From NCBI RefSeq assembly GCF_042242105.1, contig NC_092026.1, positions 16,728,691-16,792,690 on the forward strand: a DNA stretch of 64,000 bases, read 5' to 3'. How positions within the stretch are numbered: position 1 is the stretch's first letter; each line of letters opens with the position of its first letter. Of this stretch, positions 44,813-57,900 are shown in pieces. This DNA comes from Pempheris klunzingeri (taxonomy: Eukaryota > Chordata > Actinopteri > Acropomatiformes > Pempheridae). The position numbers and the translations under genes are program-made. The notes below the pieces were generated by a model. It was not told the DNA's origin, made no database searches, and saw only the letters and a list, made by a program, of their open reading frames with translations.

Positions 44813-47040
44813 TCTTGATCCCTCTTCCTCAAAGAGCAGACAGGACGTTAATAGTTACCTGTGAAGTTTGCACTGCACTCAGCTGCTGCCTTCGTAAACA
44901 CTATTGTCTATTTTGTCTGTGATGAGTAACCCATGACCTCTAGCTCAAGATCATGGGAGAGAATCACTGAAATGATTCCTACCTTTAAGATTAAAGCTGA
45001 GTAATGCCCTCAGTCCTGCTTGTTCTGTCTTCAGTACACACACAGCTAAAAGTGAAAGCACTGCTGAGTTTTGTACTTCCTGATGGGGCGGGGCCTGAGA
45101 GGAGGAGGATCATGACCACTCCACCCTAGATATGAGACTGAAGTAAAGTACAGAACTATGGCAATAATCATCTAAAGTACGAATGAACCCTGGGCTGGTC
45201 ACACCTGCTCTGAGACTGACCCTGCTCAAATCATTAACGTGTGTGTGGGAGCTGCACAACAACCTTGATCTGTAAATGATGTCATATAACTGACGCAACC
45301 CTTGGAAGACTGTACAGTACATTACACAGTCTTTAGTGAAGTTAAAACAGGTCGACATTTTAAAACTTTTGTCGAGTGTAAATGTGAGTCTCGCCTCCTC
45401 TTCGGCAGATTTAACTTTGTCAAGGCATAAAATAAAAAACTACTTACTTACGTAACATATTCTTTCAGTTCTGCCTTGGTTAAAACTTCTTGAATCTGCT
45501 CAGACTTTTATAAAAACAAATCAGAACTACCACATTTAGCTGGTATGCCATAAACGGCAGTCATAGTCATAGTGAAGACAGGACCTGCTAATGGCTAATT
45601 TAGCAATATAAAACGTTTGTAGTGACTTTCAACGAAACGTGTACATTAATATGCCACTGAGGGTTGAACGGGTGCACTTGTTAAATAAAGACTTACGAAA
45701 ACCTACATTATAGCTCCAACAAGGCTTCTGCATAAATGAATACCAATCCATGCATCTCTTCCTGTAACCTAGCTAACGTACACTTCCTGTTTACATCGCC
45801 CAGAGCATTATGGGATCTCTGGTGGATAAAATGTACTAACTCCCAAATGTAATTAAAAGAAAAACAATACGGGTGACAAAGTTAGCTTTTTGTTTTACAG
45901 ATACAGTTAAAAACGTGTGTTCAGTAGCAAGTCTGAGCTCTCCTCTGTGTATTCAGGTACAGGTATTTACTGTGTGTGCATCTATGCTGGACATGTAAAA
46001 TATTACACACTTTATGGAAGATCTGAGTAATCAATTCTGTAAATCTTCAAGTGCCATATAACTAATCTCTTAAAAATAATTGTTTATTAACTATCTTATC
46101 ATTTATGTTATTGGTTCTGAGCCTTTTATTTTATTATATTATATATTTCATATTTACAGGTGCTGTATTGAAAAGGCACATCCTTGCTCCATACTGAATG
46201 TAATGTAATAATAATAATTCACACAACTAAAAGGACTGAATTCACTGTGTGCCAAAAAGATGTCTTTTTTTTTTATTAAGCAACACAGAAAACTTATCAA
46301 GCATCAAAAGCTTAAAAATATGAAAACAGACATTTGCCAATGTAGAGTATGTTTATCAAGGAATACAAAAAAAACGTTTAAAAAGTATTTAAAAGGAGAA
46401 CTTGAGATTCACAGAGTGATGCCTTCACATTAAAAGCAGACTTTGTATTAAGTCAGCAAGGACACTCTAAAAGAAAGTGGTTGACATAAATGAGCATTAT
46501 ATAAAAAGGATATAGAGACAAAAAACAAACATCAGTCGAAGTACTTTACTTGACTGAATGTAACTTTGACACAGGAAGGGTTGGCAGGTGAGGGTCTGTA
46601 CTTTGCCCACCCAAACAATCACCAGACATCTTCTATATCACCAATAAAAGCATAAAAAAGTGACTAAGCATTCACCCATGTATTACACCTATGCAACTGT
46701 GCTGGGTGGAGACTGACTGTGTGTTTCTCAGAAGGTCTAATGTTAAAAAAGTGTAACGTCAACTCTTGCACACTGTTCCAGTGGCTCTACCGCTCCACAA
46801 TCACAAGAGGCAGAAACATGGCAAGGAACAAGAAACAAATTCTCCTTATTTGTCATTAAAATATAACCTTCATGGAATGACTGAACATGAGGAATCAACT
46901 GATGAACATGGTTTCTGATTTCTCAAAGCTTTAAACTTTCTTATCACAACTTTACATAACATGTCTTCTACAAACGAGATACAGTATGTTCAGTCTGAGG
47001 TAGAAAATGGCAGCACCACAACTGGCCACCTCTTCCACAG
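44813..47040. other. TRIM-like upstream region and zinc-finger gene 3' UTR
   Basis: The part up to about 45.83 kb should hold the TRIM-like 5' UTR and promoter. A block with TTCCTGTTTAC and GCATTATGGGA at 45783-45818 is a candidate start region. From about 46.2 kb it is the 3' UTR of the minus-strand zinc-finger gene, with the minus-strand AATAAA at 46277-46272. No coding exon recognised. Confidence 0.5.
46272..46277 (-). terminator. Polyadenylation signal of the zinc-finger gene
   Basis: TTTATT on the + strand reads AATAAA on the minus strand, about 765 bases beyond the stop codon at 47041. A second candidate lies near 46084. Confidence 0.5.
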
Positions 47041-49533
47041 TTACAAGCCAGCAATCGCCCTGAATGACGGAACAAAGAACCCGCACTGGTGTCTCTCCAG
47101 ATTCCTCATGATCCTGAACATCTTGCCACACTCGGCGCAGGTGAAAGGCTTCTCTCCGGAGTGGAACCTCAGGTGTGCTTTCAGGTTGTCTCGCAGACGG
47201 AAGCTTTTGTTGCACTGCGTGCAGGTGTGCGGCCTCTCCCCCGTGTGGAACCTCAAGTGGCGACGGAGGCTCTTCCTCAGTGCAAACGTCTTCGAGCACA
47301 CTGAACACGAGTATGGTCTTTCTCCGGTGTGAAAGCGCTCGTGCCGCCGGAGGATCTTCCGCCGCCTGAATGTTTTCCTGCAGATGCTGCAGGTGTATCC
47401 GTTGCGTGAGTGGGCGACCACCTTCTGAAGCTGCCAGACGCCGTTTCCACAGGGGGTGAAACAGCAGAGGCGATGGCCTGTGTGAGGACCTTGGTGGCGG
47501 CGGAGGTCTTTGGGGAGAGGCCAGCCGGATTTGTGGTTAGCATCGTGATCTTTATCATCCTGAAGCTTCATCTGCGACTCAGACACTGTGAGCATGTTCA
47601 CCAGTTGCACCGCACAGGGACGCATCAGCTTCTGGTCCACAGAAGTCAGTTTTAGTTTCATTTTCATGTGGACGTTGTTCTTTGCCTCCTTCGGCGTGTG
47701 GATCCGTTCCCAAACCCCAACAGGAGCAGGTGTCACGGCCCCATCAGACGGGGACGGGCTGTAGGCGGTGCCCTTGGCGGTGCTGCCGCAGGCTTGCTGG
47801 GGCTCGGCGTGAACACGCTTCTCTGGACTGTCAGGTTTGGGAGCTGGAGACTCTGGCTTTAGGATCAGTGGGCAAACAAACTTAACCTTCTCCCCAGAAA
47901 TGGCATTGCGCGTATCCGGTTGGATAACGAGAGGCTTCTGTTTAGCTGGAGAGCTCTGTGTAGGTCCCTGTGCCAACGTCTCTGTCCGGGTCCCTGCAGA
48001 GGCTGAAAAAGACATGTTAATTATATTGTGCAATCTCACTATCCGTTCCTCATTCAGCTTCAGCATTCCTCCACCTTTTACCAAAAAGCGTATCATTTAG
48101 CTGTGAGGCAAGGTGAAACTTCAGAACTATTGTTGAGTTAGCCATCAAGTGCACCCACGCCCGGAGATATTCCTATTGTGCCTTGCCTGTCCCGTCTGTT
48201 TCTACCATCCTGCTATTTATTTGAATATTCCTGACTGTGTAATCTAATATTTATGTGACCGTACTTGATTATCCTGTTCACGGTTACTGTGGGGGGGTCT
48301 GTGAGCCTATCCCAGCATGCAGTGGGACACTCCTGTAAAATGTGAAAAGTGTAATCCAAATTAGTTTTCTATGTTTGAGAGCCAGTTGTTTAATCTGTAC
48401 TCAGCAATTCAAAACCTTCACAAATAAAAGCCCCATTTTAGTCTGATCTGTCTCATGTACATGCTTCCAGACTGATTGCCCCTGTGTGTTTCAGACTTGA
48501 ACCCCAACTCACCGTCCTGATGCCTTTCCTCTCCGTGCATAACAACGTCAGTTAGCTGCACACTATCAGTTGGAGACTCTGCTTCAACCTCCACCATGTC
48601 CAGGGTCTGCGCCACAATCTGATTAAAGAAGAAACACAACAAACGTACGCGTCTGCAGTTTGGTATCAGCCACGAGACCGACTATGATCAACACCTTCCA
48701 TTAAATAACGACAGCAAGACAAGCACTGCTAGAAAAAGTCAGGCTGTGATGGCATGCAACTGTGTAAGTCACAAAGCTGCTCATAGTGTCACCCAGCCTG
48801 TTCCCCTCTGGGTGATTTACTCCCCCTGTAAACACTCACTGACCTGTTCCTTCAGAGGCGACCGTTCCAGGTCAGCTTGGCCATTATCTTCAGTCAGGAG
48901 GATTTCTGCTGGAATGAGACGCCCCTCCACCATTCCCTCCCCCTCCTCCCTGAACTCCCCTAAACAATCGCCCTCTGAGAAAAGAAGGGTGCCTGTGGAG
49001 AAGGGGGGGGGACACATACATTCCTTTACCATGGGTTTTCAATGGGAGACTCGCTGTAAGACTTGAGTGCAACAACTACAGATGAACCAAGTGTGCAACA
49101 ACTAAATGCACAAATGCATCGAAATAAATATATTGACTGCATACAAAACATGCTGGACCCTGCGTCTGATTTTATCAGGCAGTTCAAGTCTTCAGGAGCA
49201 ACAGTCTGCACTCTGCAGCTTCGCCATGGACGCAAACAGGAAGTCACAGCATTTAAATCTCCAAAGACACAAACCACAGAGCTCCAGCGGCGGATAAATG
49301 TCCTCGTCCACTTGCACTCCGATGCTGCGTGTTGTGTCCCCGCTTGACAAACTACCCAGTGCCTTGAACGTGTCGTGTCCCTTGTTGTCCCCGGTGCGGC
49401 CCGCATCCCCATCCGGCGCCGCGGCTCCGTACCTGCTCTCAAACAGTTTGGTTAACTCCACCGTGGCCGCTTTCACCAGCGCCCCCAGCACCGACTCCAC
49501 CTGCGCCTGGAGGTTCACGACGCCCGCCGACAT
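47041..49533 (-). CDS. C2H2 zinc-finger protein with a fish-type leader exon
   Basis: Four coding exons on the minus strand: 49533-49275, 48992-48844, 48618-48513, 48002-47041, giving 491 residues. The first starts [20 protein letters not shown], a leader seen on many fish zinc-finger genes. The middle is acidic and of low complexity. The last exon carries fingers starting at [20 protein letters not shown] and [10 protein letters not shown], joined by HTGERP-type linkers, and a fourth [10 protein letters not shown] finger whose final His position is replaced (HQCGFF), so it is probably C2HC or inactive. By family it is a nuclear DNA-binding transcription regulator; targets are unknown. The end of exon 1 (donor GTTTGT at 49274) is weak and was chosen to fit phase 1. 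An in-frame alternative acceptor exists inside the last exon (GCAG before GGACC). Confidence 0.82.
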
Positions 49534-51896
49534 TTTGGCTGCTCCTACGGCGCAGTAAGCAGCGTTTCCGCGTTAAATTATAGTAGAAGGGAAGTTATAA
49601 ATTAGCGGAAGCCTTTATTTACCAACGACAGCCACATGGCTTGCAGAAAGAAGGGGCGTGTTTCGAGTTGGCGCAGGCGCGCCAAAGTCTGGAGGGGGAT
49701 TACGTCACGAGGTGAGAGGGGCTAAAGATGAGAAGAGCAGACGGACCAGACACTCACGTTTCCTGTCACCGTCTTTAGCATCAATCCCCTGTATCCATTC
49801 CTCTAGATTTAGCTATTTCCAAAATACTTTTATGTTAAGTGACCTTTATTTTAATCAAAAAACTTTAAGTTTGGAAGAACAAAGCACATTTTTGTCCATT
49901 GTGAAGAGCAATAAAGGTTTGATAAGAGAGCAATGAAATGTTTCAGTCATTATTATTCTGTTATTATTACAAGCCACAGTGGAACATTTGGTCTTTTGAT
50001 TTATAGGTGGTTACAGGCAGCCATGTTGGGGTAATAAAAAGACTACACACACATTCAACTAAATGTTTCAACTTGACTGTTTGCTTCCATCTTGGCTTCC
50101 GTGCATCTGTGCAGCAGTTCAGCTTTTGTTCACCTTGAATTTGATGTGTGCCACATTTGATGTGTGGTAATAAGCTACGTGCAAGCCAAATCTGCAAATT
50201 GTGCCGTCTCCCACCGTGCTTTAAAGTCTCCCACCTGGTGTGGACGCTATCCTAAAACAGACTTTGGGCTTAAGTTGTATGAAATCCCATACATACAGGC
50301 CTAAACATAGGCTTGACGTTTTGCCATAAAAGTTGGGATTTGTAAACAATATTTGGTGGAAAAATGTGGCCACGTTGGCAGTAGGATGCTGCTTGAGAAA
50401 GATGCTGTGCATTGCAACCTGAGTAGATGCCACCTCAAGCCACTTTTGTGTTCTTTGTCACCTTTTTGTATTGAACTGCTCCCTTCTTTTTGAAGAAGCC
50501 CTCATTCCTCCTATTTATCTGTGGATTATTGAAAAACTAACACCACCATACCCATGGAGGTTGGGATTTAGAGACACAGTTTGGTGGGAGATGTGCTCTC
50601 GTCTGTGGAAAATCCATGTTTTTGCTCTTTTTATGAAATGTAAGATACTTTTATCAAGTCCAAACCTACATCACTGGAAGTATCCAAAGGAAAGGAAAAT
50701 GAATAAAATGATGCACACACTGCATTACTGTGATATTTACAGGTTAGTGAGCATGTGCTGGATGTTCACCTCTGCACTGACTCATTATGATTGATTTTTG
50801 TGGCCCGGCTCTCTGCACTTCACTCAGAGCACTCATCCTGAAATCCTGCAGCACTTATATTTTCATTTGGCAAGTCAGTGGTCACTTTAGCACCCAAAGT
50901 ACTGCACAGAAAATACACCTTTCCATCTCTGATTCATCTTCACTTTAAAGCTGCTATGTGTAGATTTTTATTTTCATTTGATAATCTTTAAACTAAACTT
51001 TGTTCAGACTTTGAAAATGAGCCATGTGGGGCTACCAGAGGGTGTCACACAGTTTATATAAACATATATATGTATAGAAATAATATATACAGTATTTACT
51101 ATTTTACAACAGACTACATATAGATTCTGCACATGATGTATATTCTATTATTTAGGATTCACACACTCACACACACAGTTTTAAAAAAACTATACAGTTG
51201 TGGAATTTCTGTCCAAGCTGTCATTTATTTAAGACTTTACAGTAAGTTAAATTTCTCTTGTTACAAAAATAGAATATGGCTGTTGTCATATTTCATCATC
51301 GTAGAAAACATCCATATGATGTACAGCACTTTTAGTGTACAGCGTTACATTGATTTCACAGAGTAGGCTGGTGATACCTAAGACCCATCAGAAAAGCCTG
51401 CTAGCACCCTTGGATCTGGCTTCAGCTGTTTCGATGCTGGGGCGAACAAGAAAATAAATGAACAAGTAAAACACATTCAAACTGCAACAGACTCCACAGA
51501 TGGACTCAGACATAATGCATAAAACAGTGCAACCCCACCAGTACTTTAATAATCTGAAAATCAATAGGAGTAGATGATATGGTGTTGAAAGAACTTTTTT
51601 TTTTTATTGTACCAGACAGTGTTACATGTGGGAATAAGCCACTGTGGGATCTTAGAAAGTACATTGTTACATGGAGGATTAGTGAAGATGTGGGGAAGAG
51701 GGACAAACGAGTAATGGAATATTGTTCTGGTGACATGCAGAGAGAGGATGATGAGAAGAGGAGAAACAAAATGAAGAGTTCAAAATAAGTTCAAAATAAG
51801 AACTAAATACAAAAGAGGATGATTTGACAGAGTTAATGACGTTGACTCTTGAAACTGCATTGGTCAGACTTAAAGAGTAAATGTTGACTTAATGAT
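49534..51896. other. Zinc-finger gene promoter and casq1 3' UTR region
   Basis: The first 200 bases are GC-richer (GGCGCAGGCGCGCC near 49670) and form the likely promoter of the minus-strand zinc-finger gene. The rest is AT-rich with no coding exon. A minus-strand AATAAA at 51607-51602 lies about 290 bases beyond the calsequestrin stop and is its probable polyadenylation signal. Confidence 0.5.
51602..51607 (-). terminator. casq1: Polyadenylation signal of calsequestrin
   Basis: TTTATT on the + strand reads AATAAA on the minus strand, about 290 bases downstream of the calsequestrin stop codon. Confidence 0.55.
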
Positions 51897-51909
51897 TTAA
51901 TCGTCATCA

Positions 51910-51941
<32 letters not shown>

Positions 51942-54900
51942 ATCGTCGTCGTCGTCGTCATCATCGTCGTCATCATCATCGTCATCATCATCGTCATCAT
52001 CGTCGTCATCATCGTCATCGTCATCATCATCATCATCATCATCATCGTCATCGTCATCGTCGTCATCGTCGTCATCATCGTCGTCGTCGTCATCGTCGTC
52101 ATCATCGTCGTCATCGTCATCATCATCGTCGTCATCATCATCGTCGTCGTCGCCGTCGTCGTCGTCGTCGTCATCATCATCATCATCGTCATCATCATCA
52201 TCGTCGTCATCATCATCAGGATCGATTTCACCTGACAGAGCGTCCTCAATCCAGTCCTCCAGCTCATCTACAGATGGCATGTCGTCACCGTCGTCCATGT
52301 CCATCCAGACACTGTCAGCCTGCAGAGCGACGAAGAACAAATACAACCAGTTCAGCTGCCGATTCTCTGAGGAGGCAAAAGCCTTAAACATACCATGTGC
52401 TGTTTTTGACCATTATGGAGTAATGTTGCCATGAGTGGGCATGATGCTATTCTGAACAACAGCTGGCTTTGTAAAGAAACATAGCAGTGAACCAACAGAG
52501 GCGCTGAAGAAGAAAATTGCAGGCGATCAAAACACTGATGTAAAAAATTTAATATTTGAAAAAACAATCTGGTTTTTGAGGAAGGAAATGCTTTTCTCAT
52601 GGACTGACACAATGTGTTTCAGTCAGAAACACAACCTTACTTGTTCACTCCATGGGGCACCTTTAAGGTGATGGTATTTAAGAGGTGTTATAGATTGTGC
52701 AGTAGATTCTGTAAACTCAAGATAAACATGTAGATATCATATGGACTCACTCATACTGTATTGCATATAAGGTTGGATTAACCTGACAGGGAACAGGCCC
52801 CCAACCAATTTTACCAAAGTCTCAGAAATGAACCAAACTATCCACACTTGCATACTGCTCTGCACCCGGTTTGCTTGACTTCAGCTACTTTGTGATAATC
52901 TGAGTAAATATAGATTAGTTTAAGGATGTGCAACATTTAACCATGATATCAACTGAAATATTAAGGGTTTCAAAGTAAATGTTGACATAAGACTGGCTAG
53001 ATTGCAGGAGCTACCCTTACTATTTCACTTTTAAGTATGCTTTAGTGGTGCATTTTACCAATTATATTCATGTATTGAATGAAATTACAACAAATAATTG
53101 CCACTGGGACAACCACAGGCCTTCTTAATCCCTGAAGGACTGGGGTCGACGGGCAGTTGCCTACTGTGCTTGGTAAGTGATTCGGCCATGTGTTTACTTT
53201 ATACGTAAAACAGATGCCAGCAGACACAGGGGACATAGCCAATCAAGGATATGTATATTACTCACATCATCAGCATCGACAACACCAATCTGTGGGGTGG
53301 ACAGGTCGATTCCGAAAGTCTTCTCCCAGTGTGGCAGAAGCTGCAGGGGAAATCAATTATGATCAAGCCAGTGTCAATCAAATGAATGTGACATTTGTGA
53401 ACGATCTTCCCTTGTATTATATTCTTACCAGGGGGAAGTCGTCAGGGTCAATCCAGACGATGCTGAGGTTGGGATTGTCTGTGTTATCCTCTGCAACTTC
53501 CTTCAGGATCTCGAGGAACTCAAAACCGTCTGAGAAGTGTAGAGTACAACAGTGAAACTAAACTGCATGTTTATGAAACATTTTATTACTGCTCTTTCAT
53601 TCAGTCTACTATAAAGTAGACCTTCTTTATTAGAATATGTTGGTATTTCTGTCATTAATGTTTTTCAAAATCGGGGTTGGTTTACCTGGGTCAGACTCCT
53701 CTGCAAAAGCAATGATATGTTCACCATCAACATCGTCATCCTGTAGAGGGAATTAAGACAAACTGATCCTACTGGGGTGTATTTGTTGAAGTTAGTAATG
53801 TCAGGAAATTCGGAGACTATCCTGGAGTTGTACAAAAGCCTCTTTGTGGAAGAATAGCTGAAGAAAAACCTTGGGTCTAATTTGATGTGGTACTTTCAGG
53901 TTCTTACCCAGATTTCGTACATGTTGTGTGGTTGCAGCTTCCTCAGGGTTGGTCTTGAAAAGAGGAATAAGATTTTGTTTTTCATTATAGAAGGTTAAGT
54001 TTGTATCTTATCCAGTCATTGTAGTATAAGATTAATGGGATTCACCTGTCATTATCTTCAATGAATTTCACCAGCTCATCCTCAGAGTAAGGTTTTCCTG
54101 GGATGACCACTGGATCTTCAATGAAGGGTTCATAGAAGTCCACCTCATTAAGCTTCAGCTCCAGAGCCCTGGCAACCTGTAACACACCACCAAAGGATTA
54201 GAACCAACAACAGAGCATAAAGGACCTGTGGACCATGAAGATATTAACAGTTTATAACAAAAAGGTTTCATTAAAAGTTTGTATTGGCTTGCATGAATCA
54301 TTGGGTTTCTCTCTTAATCAAAGAGTTTGTTCTAGACCTGGTCTTTATGGAAAGCGTCTTGAGATAACACTGTTATGAATTCTTATAAATAAAGATTGAT
54401 TGATTGAATGACATGATATATTTAAAAAATCTCACATGATATATTTTACACTTTTCAAAACCCTCTGGTTCTATAATGTAGAGTATATATTGTTCTTTAT
54501 GAGATTAAAATACACGAAATGGAAGATGTTGCTCTAAAATTTTGTGTTCATTAGTGGTCAAATGTCAAAGAGGCTTAAGCCTCCTTGTGGAGTACGTCAA
54601 GGCTCGATTTTTGGCCCATTGTTTTTTAATTTAAAAGGTGCTTTTTAAAAATACTTTTTATTTTCAAAAACCTTTTATTTTAAAAAGCAGTGGCCAAGTG
54701 GTTCATTTGGTAGAACATGTTAGACCTAACCAAACATTAATTTATTTTCTACTCGTTCTTTTTTGTTGTTCTAAGTCTGCCTGAACAACTCAAGAGATGA
54801 GCTGAGAGATAATCTGTCAGTCTTTATTACTCACCTTGGAACTGAATGTAGCAAAGAACTTGATGTGAGGATGGAACTCTTCAGCAGCATCGACAAAAGC

Positions 54901-57900
54901 CTCAAAATCTGAAATTTTATAGGCATCCATCAAGTTGTTTCAGTAGATCAGCTCCTGTATGAAATATCTAAGAATGTAGACTTGCTGCTCTCATCATTAA
55001 TGTAGCTTCTAGTGTGCTCACTTGAAAAGTACCTTCAAATTTAAAACAGTCTGCAACTCAAACTTAGATTTGCTTGCTTGATATGCAATTATTCACAATT
55101 ATGCTGAAATGCAGCTGTAACAAATAAACTGAAACAGGTTATCATGCCATCACAGTACACATTCTTACGTTCTGACTTGTGACTCTTAAAGTAGCCCACC
55201 AATTTGATGTCCTCTTCGATGTTTTCAAAGGCTTCCAGTTCCCTACTATTGTCAATAATTTCCACTGGGTCCTCAAGGACCTATGAAGAAAAAGGTAGGC
55301 CATGGAGGAGTGAGGGCGGAGGCAGAGACAGAGAAAAGAAAAACACAGAGTCAGAGTGTGTCACGTCTTCAAAGAAAGGAAACTGAGATCCAAAGACTTT
55401 TTTTTGCTAAAATAAGGCAGGCTATTAGTTGGGAGATTATATCCTCACGAACATCATAGATGAACTCCACAAGAGTGTCTGCAGCAAGCTCGCCATCATA
55501 CTCTATGACTTCATCCTCTGTGAAGATGAAGATGCTGTCGGACTCCTGAAGGCCTGGGAAAAAGAGAAGAAGTATTGGAAGAAGTGCTAAGTAGATTTAC
55601 TCTAGGACTGTACTCTACTTTTTACGAAGCTTTATAGTTATACTCCATATATTGTGCTTATTACACCACTACATTTGTGTAACTGCTACAGTACTGCAGG
55701 CTGACTAGTTACTATATGGTAGCCACTTTTCACATGACTTTTTTCCATACCTTTCCTGTCCACTGAAAACCAGGTATCTCCATTTTACAGCAAATGAGTA
55801 CTTGTATTTTTGATACTTTAAGTGCATTTTGCTGATAATACTTACTTACTTTATATAGTAAGTAAGTACATTATAGTAAAGGAGGCCAGAGCAACGGTAT
55901 CTCTAGTTGGACAGGTTACTTTATGTTATTAGCCATTACAGAAGAATAGACTGACTCTAGTTTGGGATACTGATACTGGCTAATGACCTGAGGCGCAAGT
56001 GTCTGCAGCTATCTTTATTCTGTTGAGTGTTTACCTAATTTCTTTGCAACGACTTTGTCGTGCTTTGCATCAATGAGGCCGACTCCAATATCCTCATCAT
56101 CAAATTCATCCAGGACCTGGGCTACAAGCTGGAAAACAAAGACACTGTCATATAACTGAAGACATGGTTTGTCAGTTTAGTACATGTCATTAAACCATGG
56201 GAACATGGGCCTGCATGACTGTGCAGTAAGCTGAGTGCATATGTCCATATCTCATGCACATTTACGCCTTTTTGACAAAGATGTCTCACTCCGTAGTTTC
56301 ATTACCATAAAAGCCTACTTTTCAGAGCGCTGCTTATGCACTTTCTAAATCTGTATGAAACTTGAACCTCATGACTGACAGTTGGTTCCACCAATGGCAG
56401 TGCCACATTCACAGCCTGACTGCATTGAGGAAGTGGTTTGAGGGTTGCCTCAGTGTGTTTAGAGGGTAAAACATTCACACGCACGCACGCACACACACAC
56501 ACATACAAACACACATGGGTGCAGACTGGTGTCAGAGATCTTGAGCAGCTGCTTTTACTGGCATAAATAGTTTGACTAACCAGTCTATCCTGCAGGCTGC
56601 TGTGCTGATAATTCTTGGCATTTCTTTTGATTGGACTTGCAGATGGGTGGGGTAAACATTAATGCAGATCAGAGATTGTAGCCTTGCAGGCAAGTTAGAA
56701 ATTATGAAAAATTATATCTTTTAAGTTATATATAATTCAAACATGCACTTTGTAAAAACAAATCAGTCTTTAAGTCTTTAAATAAAATATTTTGGTTTTG
56801 CTGTGACTTTAGCCTGTTTTTTTTTTTTGAATTGCACTATATTTTGCTCTAGACTCCAACCATCTGGCATTTAAGTAGGCTAAAATAAACTTTTAAAGGG
56901 CAAGTGGCTCAACATTATCCAAGCAACTGAAGGAGGATACAAGTGAGGATAAACAGTAATAAACAGATATGAAAAAGCATCGGTTTACCTGATTTTTCCA
57001 ATTCTTTTCCCTTGTCTTTTCTAACCACTTTAGTAAAACTAATAAATTACAGATCTACATGCAAGGGATTAAAGGGTATTTGTGTAGATAAATAAAAGGT
57101 TACATAGAATTGTTTTCTGTATTTTTTTGCTGTATTAATACAATATTATATCTGCATGTCCTCAAAATGCAAAACATGCATCATTCAATGATGGGGAATC
57201 AAGTTATCTGGGTATCTGCGCTAATGTGGCTAATATCATTTCTACAGAATAATTGAACTTCTCCAACTACATGTAGAGTCGAAACAGCTTCAGTGTCTGG
57301 GTGGGGATTTCATAATATGTAATATATCCATTTCATTGATATATGCATGTTTTCCATCTACACAACGTGCAAAATACACTGCAGCTGTACATTAAATACT
57401 GTCATTTTGTGCCAGTTCACTGGGACATGGCAAAAATATAAACACAACGTATGATGGAAATGATATTGGACAGTGCAGAGTCACCCCATTCATATCCTAA
57501 GTGCTAAAGGAGTAAATGTATACATCCATGGGTGCTTATCTATAATTTAAATGTACATTGCCTGTAGTATGGAGAGTGTAGGCCATCTTGAATGGAGGCA
57601 TGACACAGTTATTGAGCATCAGGTCTACCGCTCATATCATATGACCAACACACAGACCCCAGTCACAGAATTACACCACCTTTAGAGCCAAGTCTTTGAC
57701 CTGGGGAGAAAACACTCAATTATGACTTCCTCATTCTAATCGCGTCACATGTCATTTAACCTTCACCTACGCTCACAGAGCGCCCTGACCTCTCAGACTT
57801 TGAGCCCTTTGCTGTTGTCTGTTACTAATAATAGAACCTCATTAAATGTAAATCATAATGCATTCATAAGGAGAAACACAAGCCTTCAGGGAGCTCGACC

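Noticed and set aside
50160-50620. Possible duplicated blocks sharing GTTGGGATTT and TTTGGTGG
   Set aside because: The similarity spans only short words and could be chance; no ends or repeat family could be shown.
51833-52267. Met/Thr-rich open frame across the trinucleotide tract
   Set aside because: Shadow of the GAY repeat in another frame; the polyaspartate frame joins the conserved calsequestrin sequence in phase.
55449-55452. Ending casq1 exon 3 at the stronger GTGAGG donor
   Set aside because: It would put exon 4 out of frame and give a stop after one codon, against the conserved DVLEDP junction.
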